Of a stretch of DNA of 64,000 nucleotides, positions 59,287-64,000 are shown piece after piece. Source of the DNA: an uncultured SAR86 cluster bacterium (GTDB lineage: Bacteria > Pseudomonadota > Gammaproteobacteria > Magnimaribacterales > AG-339-G14); contig CACHCY010000001.1 of NCBI GenBank assembly GCA_902578495.1, positions 1-64,000 of the forward strand. Direction: 5' to 3'. Every line of letters begins with the position of its first letter. Positions within the stretch are counted from its first letter, which is position 1. The notes below the pieces were generated by a model that was not told where the DNA came from, searched no databases, and saw nothing but the letters and a program-made list of their open reading frames with translations. A program made the position numbers and the translations under genes.

Positions 59287-62106
59287 GTGGAAGAAACAAA
59301 AACTACAGAACAGACAGAAAGTATAAAAGAAGCAAAGATATCTGAGAGCACGCCTCTTGATGAACTTAAGCCAGGACAACTTAGAATCATCAAAAGAAAT
59401 GGAAAAGTAGTACTTTTTGATGTTTCTAAAATAGAAGTAGCTATAACAAAAGCTTTTTTAGCCGTCTACAGCAGCACTGCTGCTGCCTCCTCAAGTGTGC
59501 ATCAAAAAGTTGACGAACTATCCAAAAAAGTAGAAACAACTTTTAGGAATAGAATGCCCTCTGGAGGAACTATTCACATAGAAGAAGTGCAAGATCAAGT
59601 TGAGCTAGAGTTGATGAGATCTGACGAAAGAAAAGTTGCTAGAGAATATATTTTATATAGAGAAGCAAGAGCTCAAGTTAGAAAAGAAGAGCTCTTAGAT
59701 TCTCAAGAAGATGTAAAAGAGGAGCCTCTGAAAGGAGTCGCGAGAATTAATAAAGTGGCGACTGAAGCGTGTGACGGCCTAGATGGTACAAATCCAGATC
59801 AGATAGTCACAGAAGCTGAAAAAAACTTATACGAAGGCGCTCCAGAAGAGGAAATCAAACAAGCAATGATTCTTGCTTCTCGAGCCTTGGTTGAAATGGA
59901 ACCAAATTATACTTTTGCAACAGCAAGAATTTTACTAGATTCATTAAGGTATGAAGCTCTCAATTTCTTAGACTTAGACAAAGATGCCCTTCAAGAAGAT
60001 ATGAAAGATTTATATCCAAAGGCCTTATCTTCATTTATAACAAAAGGCATAGATTTGAAATTGTTAAATCCAAAGCTTGCAGAGATGGACTTAGAAAAAC
60101 TAGGCAAAGAAATAATGCCAGAGAGGGATAACTTATTTACTTATCTAGGGCTTCAAACGCTTTATGACAGATATTTCATCCATAGCGATGAAGTTAGGTT
60201 TGAATTACCTCAAGTTTTCTTTATGCGTGTATCCATGGGCCTAGCTCTTAACGAAGAAAACAAAGAAGAAAAAGCAATAGAATTTTATAAGCTTCTGTCG
60301 AGTTTTGATTACATGAGTTCTACACCAACTTTGTTTAATTCAGGCACTCTTCATTCTCAATTGTCATCATGTTATCTAACAACCGTGCCAGATGATCTTT
60401 ATGGTATCTACGGAGCGATGAGAGACAATGCAATGCTCTCCAAGTGGGCTGGAGGCCTTGGAAATGATTGGACTCCAGTGAGGGGAATGGGGGCGCACAT
60501 AAAAGGAACTAATGGCAGGTCGCAAGGTGTTGTTCCCTTCTTAAAAGTTGTAAACGACACTGCTGTAGCAGTGAATCAAGGCGGAAAGAGAAAAGGTGCT
60601 GTATGCGCTTATTTAGAAACATGGCACCTAGATATAGAAGAATTTTTGGAACTAAGGAAAAACACTGGAGATGATAGAAGAAGAACCCACGATATGAATA
60701 CTGCTAACTGGATACCTGACCTGTTCATGGAGAGGGTTATGAACAAAGAAACCTGGACTCTTTTTTCTCCAAACGAAGCGAAAGATTTACATGACTTAAC
60801 GGGTAATGAGTTTAAGGAACAGTATGAAAAATACGAGGACGAAGCAAAAAAAGGAAATATAAAAGCATTCAAAGAAGTTGATGCTGAAGAACTCTGGAGA
60901 AAAATAATTTCAATGCTTTTTGAGACAGGCCATCCTTGGCTAACCTTCAAAGATGCCTGTAATTTAAGATCTCCACAACAACATACAGGCGTAATTCATT
61001 CATCTAATCTGTGTACGGAGATAACACTTAATACATCTCAAGATGAAATTGCGGTATGTAACTTAGGTTCAGTAAATTTAAAAAATCATTTGGATAAAGA
61101 TAACAACCTCGATAAAGAAAAACTTCAGAAAACAATATCAACTGCAATAAGAATGTTAGATAACGTAATAGACATAAATTATTACGCGGTTCCGCAAGCT
61201 GAAAACTCTAACTTTAAACATAGACCAATAGGTCTTGGAATAATGGGTTTTCAAGATATCTTGCAAATAAAGAAAATACCCTACTCTTCTGGCGAAGCCG
61301 TTGAATTAGCAGATGACTCTATGGAAACAGTCAGCTATTTTGCTATTGAGGCATCGTCTGACCTAGCAAAAGAGAGAGGATCTTACAGTTCTTATGAAGG
61401 ATCTTTATGGAGTCAGGGTATATTTCCTATCGATTCAATATCTATCTTAAAAGAACATAGAACAGAAGGATTTCTCGATCAGAATGAAGAGAGAAAAATG
61501 GACTGGGATATACTGAAAGAAAAGGTCAAAAAACAAGGTATTAGAAATTCAAATGTGATGGCAATTGCTCCAACTGCAACAATTGCAAACATTACTGGGG
61601 TCACTCAATCAATAGAGCCAACCTACTCAAATCTTTTTGTTAAATCAAACCTATCAGGGGAATTTACTGTAATAAATGAAAACTTGGTCAACGCATTGAA
61701 AGAAATAGATATGTGGGATGAGGTTATGGTTTATGACCTCAAAAACTTAAATGGGAGCCTCGAAACAATTAGCAGGGTCCCAGAAGAAATAAAGAGAATT
61801 TTTGCAACATCTTTTGAAATTGAGCCTAAATGGCTTATTGAGTCTGCGAGTAGAAGACAAAAATGGATAGATCAAAGTCAATCTCTAAACCTTTATGTTG
61901 CGGAACCAAATGGAAAGAAACTAGATGTTATGTATAAGATGGCTTGGTTGAGAGGTCTAAAAACAACCTACTATTTAAGATCTAAGGGAGCAACAACATC
62001 AGAGAAATCTACCATATCGAATTCAGAATTGAATAAAGTTCAAGCTGCAGTTGCAGTAAACAATCCAAGCGCTATTGACGACGAAGAGTGCGAAGCTTGC
62101 CAATAA
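59287..62106 (+). CDS. nrdA: Ribonucleotide reductase class I, large (alpha) subunit
   Basis: 939 residues from GTG 59287. An ATP-cone (LRIIKRNGKVVLFDVSKIEVAITKAF, about residues 32-57) opens the protein. Active-site cysteine SSCYLTTVPD, the NLCTEI loop with the thiyl-radical cysteine and its asparagine and glutamate, the TTYYLR tyrosine pair, and the C-terminal CEAC tail for reduction by thioredoxin are all present. It makes dNDPs from NDPs. It is 12 nt upstream of nrdB. NrdR boxes upstream. Confidence 0.96.
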   Translation: MEETKTTEQTESIKEAKISESTPLDELKPGQLRIIKRNGKVVLFDVSKIEVAITKAFLAVYSSTAAASSSVHQKVDELSKKVETTFRNRMPSGGTIHIEEVQDQVELELMRSDERKVAREYILYREARAQVRKEELLDSQEDVKEEPLKGVARINKVATEACDGLDGTNPDQIVTEAEKNLYEGAPEEEIKQAMILASRALVEMEPNYTFATARILLDSLRYEALNFLDLDKDALQEDMKDLYPKALSSFITKGIDLKLLNPKLAEMDLEKLGKEIMPERDNLFTYLGLQTLYDRYFIHSDEVRFELPQVFFMRVSMGLALNEENKEEKAIEFYKLLSSFDYMSSTPTLFNSGTLHSQLSSCYLTTVPDDLYGIYGAMRDNAMLSKWAGGLGNDWTPVRGMGAHIKGTNGRSQGVVPFLKVVNDTAVAVNQGGKRKGAVCAYLETWHLDIEEFLELRKNTGDDRRRTHDMNTANWIPDLFMERVMNKETWTLFSPNEAKDLHDLTGNEFKEQYEKYEDEAKKGNIKAFKEVDAEELWRKIISMLFETGHPWLTFKDACNLRSPQQHTGVIHSSNLCTEITLNTSQDEIAVCNLGSVNLKNHLDKDNNLDKEKLQKTISTAIRMLDNVIDINYYAVPQAENSNFKHRPIGLGIMGFQDILQIKKIPYSSGEAVELADDSMETVSYFAIEASSDLAKERGSYSSYEGSLWSQGIFPIDSISILKEHRTEGFLDQNEERKMDWDILKEKVKKQGIRNSNVMAIAPTATIANITGVTQSIEPTYSNLFVKSNLSGEFTVINENLVNALKEIDMWDEVMVYDLKNLNGSLETISRVPEEIKRIFATSFEIEPKWLIESASRRQKWIDQSQSLNLYVAEPNGKKLDVMYKMAWLRGLKTTYYLRSKGATTSEKSTISNSELNKVQAAVAVNNPSAIDDEECEACQ

Positions 62107-62118
62107 AAGGAGGTATTT

Positions 62119-63312
62119 ATGCTTAGTTGGGATGATTTTGAAGAAAAGGAAGTGAAACCACTTCCACAAACGGAAATAGAGAGTTCTGTAAAAGAGGAGC
62201 CAAAAAAGTCTGTTTCTAGTGAAGAAACACTTGGAGTTGCTTCACTTGACGATCTTGATATTGAAGCAGGGTTAGAGGATCTAGAAGGAGCATCATCACG
62301 TGTGGATGTTGATCAAAAACAAATGATTAACTGTAGAGCAGATGTAAATCAACTTGTGCCATTCAAATACGACTGGGCCTGGCAAAAATATCTTGATGGT
62401 AGTGCCAATCACTGGATGCCGCAGGAAATTAATATGACTGCTGATGTGGCTTTATGGAAAAGTAAGGACGGTCTTTCAGAGCAGGAAAGAATGATAGTGA
62501 TGAGAAATCTAGGTTTTTTCTCAACTGCTGATTCACTTGTTGCTAATAATATTGTTTTGTCTGTGTACAAACATATTACTAACCCTGAATGCAGGCAATA
62601 CCTTTTGAGACAAGCATTGGAAGAAGCAATTCATACCCATGCTTATCAATACGTCATTGAATCCTTAGGTATGGATGAAGGAGAAATATTTAATATGTAT
62701 AGAGAAGTGCCATCCGTTGCAAAAAAAGCCGCGTGGGCCCTCCCTTTCACTCAATCCTTATCAAATCCTGACTTCAAAACAGGAACGACTGAAGAAGATA
62801 AAATTCTTTTAAGAAACTTAATTGCATTCTATTGTGTTCTGGAAGGTATTTTCTTTTACTGTGGATTTACACAAATCCTTTCAATGGGTAATAGAAATAA
62901 GATGACAGGCACAAGCGAGCAATTCCAATACATTCTTAGAGACGAATCTATGCATGTTAATTTTGGAATAGACATGATTAATCAAATAAAAATAGAGAAT
63001 CCAGAGCTTTGGGATGAAGAAATGCAATCAACTGCTCGAGAAATGATTCTTCAAGGGACTCAACTAGAAATTGAGTATGCTGAAGACACCATGCCTAATG
63101 GAATCCTTGGCATGAGCGCTGAAAGTATGACGGAATATCTAAAATTCATAGCTAACAGAAGGCTTACCCAAATTGGTTTGGAGGAAGCTTTTCCTAAAGC
63201 CTCAAATCCTTTCCCTTGGATGTCCGAAATCATGGACCTTAGAAAAGAGAAAAACTTCTTCGAAACTAGAGTTATTGAATATCAAACTGGCGGCGCACTC
63301 TCCTGGGATTAA
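62119..63312 (+). CDS. nrdB: Ribonucleotide reductase class I, small (beta) subunit
   Basis: 397 residues with a good ribosome site (AAGGAGG). Metal-binding acids are found in [19 protein letters not shown], and [10 protein letters not shown]. The tyrosine at the radical site is present four residues after the ligand histidine (H-T-H-A-Y), so it is not the tyrosine-less class Ic type. An acidic, unrelated N-terminal stretch of about 70 residues precedes the core. It carries the diiron-tyrosyl radical that starts nrdA catalysis. Confidence 0.95.
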   Translation: MLSWDDFEEKEVKPLPQTEIESSVKEEPKKSVSSEETLGVASLDDLDIEAGLEDLEGASSRVDVDQKQMINCRADVNQLVPFKYDWAWQKYLDGSANHWMPQEINMTADVALWKSKDGLSEQERMIVMRNLGFFSTADSLVANNIVLSVYKHITNPECRQYLLRQALEEAIHTHAYQYVIESLGMDEGEIFNMYREVPSVAKKAAWALPFTQSLSNPDFKTGTTEEDKILLRNLIAFYCVLEGIFFYCGFTQILSMGNRNKMTGTSEQFQYILRDESMHVNFGIDMINQIKIENPELWDEEMQSTAREMILQGTQLEIEYAEDTMPNGILGMSAESMTEYLKFIANRRLTQIGLEEAFPKASNPFPWMSEIMDLRKEKNFFETRVIEYQTGGALSWD

Positions 63313-63329
63313 GCCGCTTGAAGTGACTT

Positions 63330-64000
63330 GTGACACCTAAAATAATTGCTCATAGAGGTGTCACAAGGAACGATCAAGAAAACACCCTTCCTGCATTCCA
63401 TAAAGCCTTTTCAGAAGGCGCTGATGGCTTAGAAATAGACGTAAGACTATCAAAAGATAAAAAACCTATTATTTTTCATGATGAAGATACATCGAGACTG
63501 TTCAAAAAAAGTCTAGAAATAAAAAAATCAAACTTCTTAGAACTTGAGGCTCTCGGAAATAATGAAAATCGAATTCCTCTTCTGGATGAGGTATTAGATT
63601 TTTTACCTCAAAATAAAGAATGCTTTATTGAGATAAAGTCAGATGCTAGTACCGTCCCATTTTTAGATAAGCTGAGAATAGAAAAAAAGAACATAACTTT
63701 TTTGTCTTTCGATAAAAATGTTGTATCTGCTTTAAAAAAAAGATTCCCTAATAAATTGGCGTTTCAGAGTTTTCATACACTTCAGATTGAAAAGTATGGG
63801 ATAAAAAAAATTTTAGAATTTTATAAAAAAGGTAATTCGGATGGTTTATCAATTGATGTTACAGACCTTTCGAATAAAACAATCGATAAACTTCTTGAGA
63901 AGAAAATAGATTTGATTATATGGACCTTAAATTCAATGGGAAGATTAAAGGAATTAAGTAAAAAAAATATACGAGCCATAATCACTGACGAGGTGAAAGA
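63330..64000 (+). CDS. Glycerophosphodiester phosphodiesterase (3' partial)
   Basis: The frame starts at GTG 63330 and is open to the window end (about 223 codons seen). IIAHRGVTRNDQENTLPAF has the H-R-G metal/catalytic start, GADGLEIDVRLSKDKKPIIFHDE the E-x-D and catalytic H-D-E, and the end (NIRAIITDEVK) is near the usual C-terminal ITD motif. It splits glycerophosphodiesters to glycerol-3-phosphate and an alcohol. No signal peptide. It lies 17 nt after nrdB. Confidence 0.88.
   Translation, partial: MTPKIIAHRGVTRNDQENTLPAFHKAFSEGADGLEIDVRLSKDKKPIIFHDEDTSRLFKKSLEIKKSNFLELEALGNNENRIPLLDEVLDFLPQNKECFIEIKSDASTVPFLDKLRIEKKNITFLSFDKNVVSALKKRFPNKLAFQSFHTLQIEKYGIKKILEFYKKGNSDGLSIDVTDLSNKTIDKLLEKKIDLIIWTLNSMGRLKELSKKNIRAIITDEVK

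Noticed and set aside
62119-63312. Possibility that NrdB is the tyrosine-less class Ic (Chlamydia-like) subunit
   Set aside because: The radical tyrosine is present in the H-T-H-A-Y segment, and the first ligand is aspartate; the surrounding sequence only resembles class Ic in neighbouring residues.
1-64000. CRISPR arrays, insertion sequences, phage genes, rRNA operon
   Set aside because: No regular repeats with spacers, no transposase or integrase motifs and no rRNA-like sequence were seen.

Overview
The window reads as a slice of the chromosome of a small-genome, AT-rich, aerobic marine gammaproteobacterium, most likely of the SAR86 type. This is an inference. It rests on the proteorhodopsin gene, the TonB-dependent receptor, the fatty-acid oxidation genes, the tight spacing with many 1-20 nt gene overlaps, and gammaproteobacterial gene orders (lepA-lepB-rnc-era-recO-acpS, rpoE-rseA-mucD, yajC-secD-secF, sdhE opposite ygfZ). 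I saw no rRNA genes, insertion sequences, prophage or CRISPR array. There are three tRNA genes (Gly-GCC, Glu-UUC, Leu-CAA), all on the minus strand with encoded CCA ends.

Layout. 1-10 kb: acyl-CoA metabolism (enoyl-CoA hydratase cut by the left edge, two acyl-CoA synthetases, a short-chain dehydrogenase), small membrane or lipoproteins, an M3 peptidase lipoprotein and a doubled DsbA/HCCA-isomerase-like protein. 10-13 kb: a PLP enzyme pair for cysteine/cystathionine metabolism, and purU. 13-20.6 kb: paired acyl-CoA dehydrogenases, an amidohydrolase, malate synthase G, dapE and an alternative oxidase. 20.7-31 kb (accessory): a LysR regulator, a degenerate metallo-beta-lactamase-fold protein, blue-type proteorhodopsin, a MATE exporter, a sugar-dehydrogenase/thioredoxin fusion, a TonB receptor with a PhyH dioxygenase, and a 53-aa microprotein behind a long leader. 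31-40 kb: glnK-amtB, trmJ, suhB, yajC-secD-secF and plsB. 40-53 kb: a small heat-shock gene with a sigma-32-like promoter and a ROSE-like thermometer, then a leftward housekeeping run from sdhE/rpoE to rsmJ. 53-64 kb: ung, an AT-rich gap with paired DnaA boxes (possible origin), an OYE-family reductase, serA, argF, glpK, nrdAB with NrdR boxes, and a partial glycerophosphodiesterase.

The genes fit an aerobic heterotroph. It would burn acyl chains by beta-oxidation and use malate synthase for two-carbon units. Proteorhodopsin would supplement its proton motive force, and the alternative oxidase would give a non-pumping respiratory exit. Glycerol and phospholipid headgroups may be recycled (glpK, GDPD, plsB), and ammonium is taken up under PII control.

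The items most worth a second look are the YRG-repeat microprotein and its leader, the hsp20 leader, the DnaA-box gap, the dehydrogenase-thioredoxin fusion, the signal-less proteorhodopsin, and the NrdR/DnaA control region of nrdAB.
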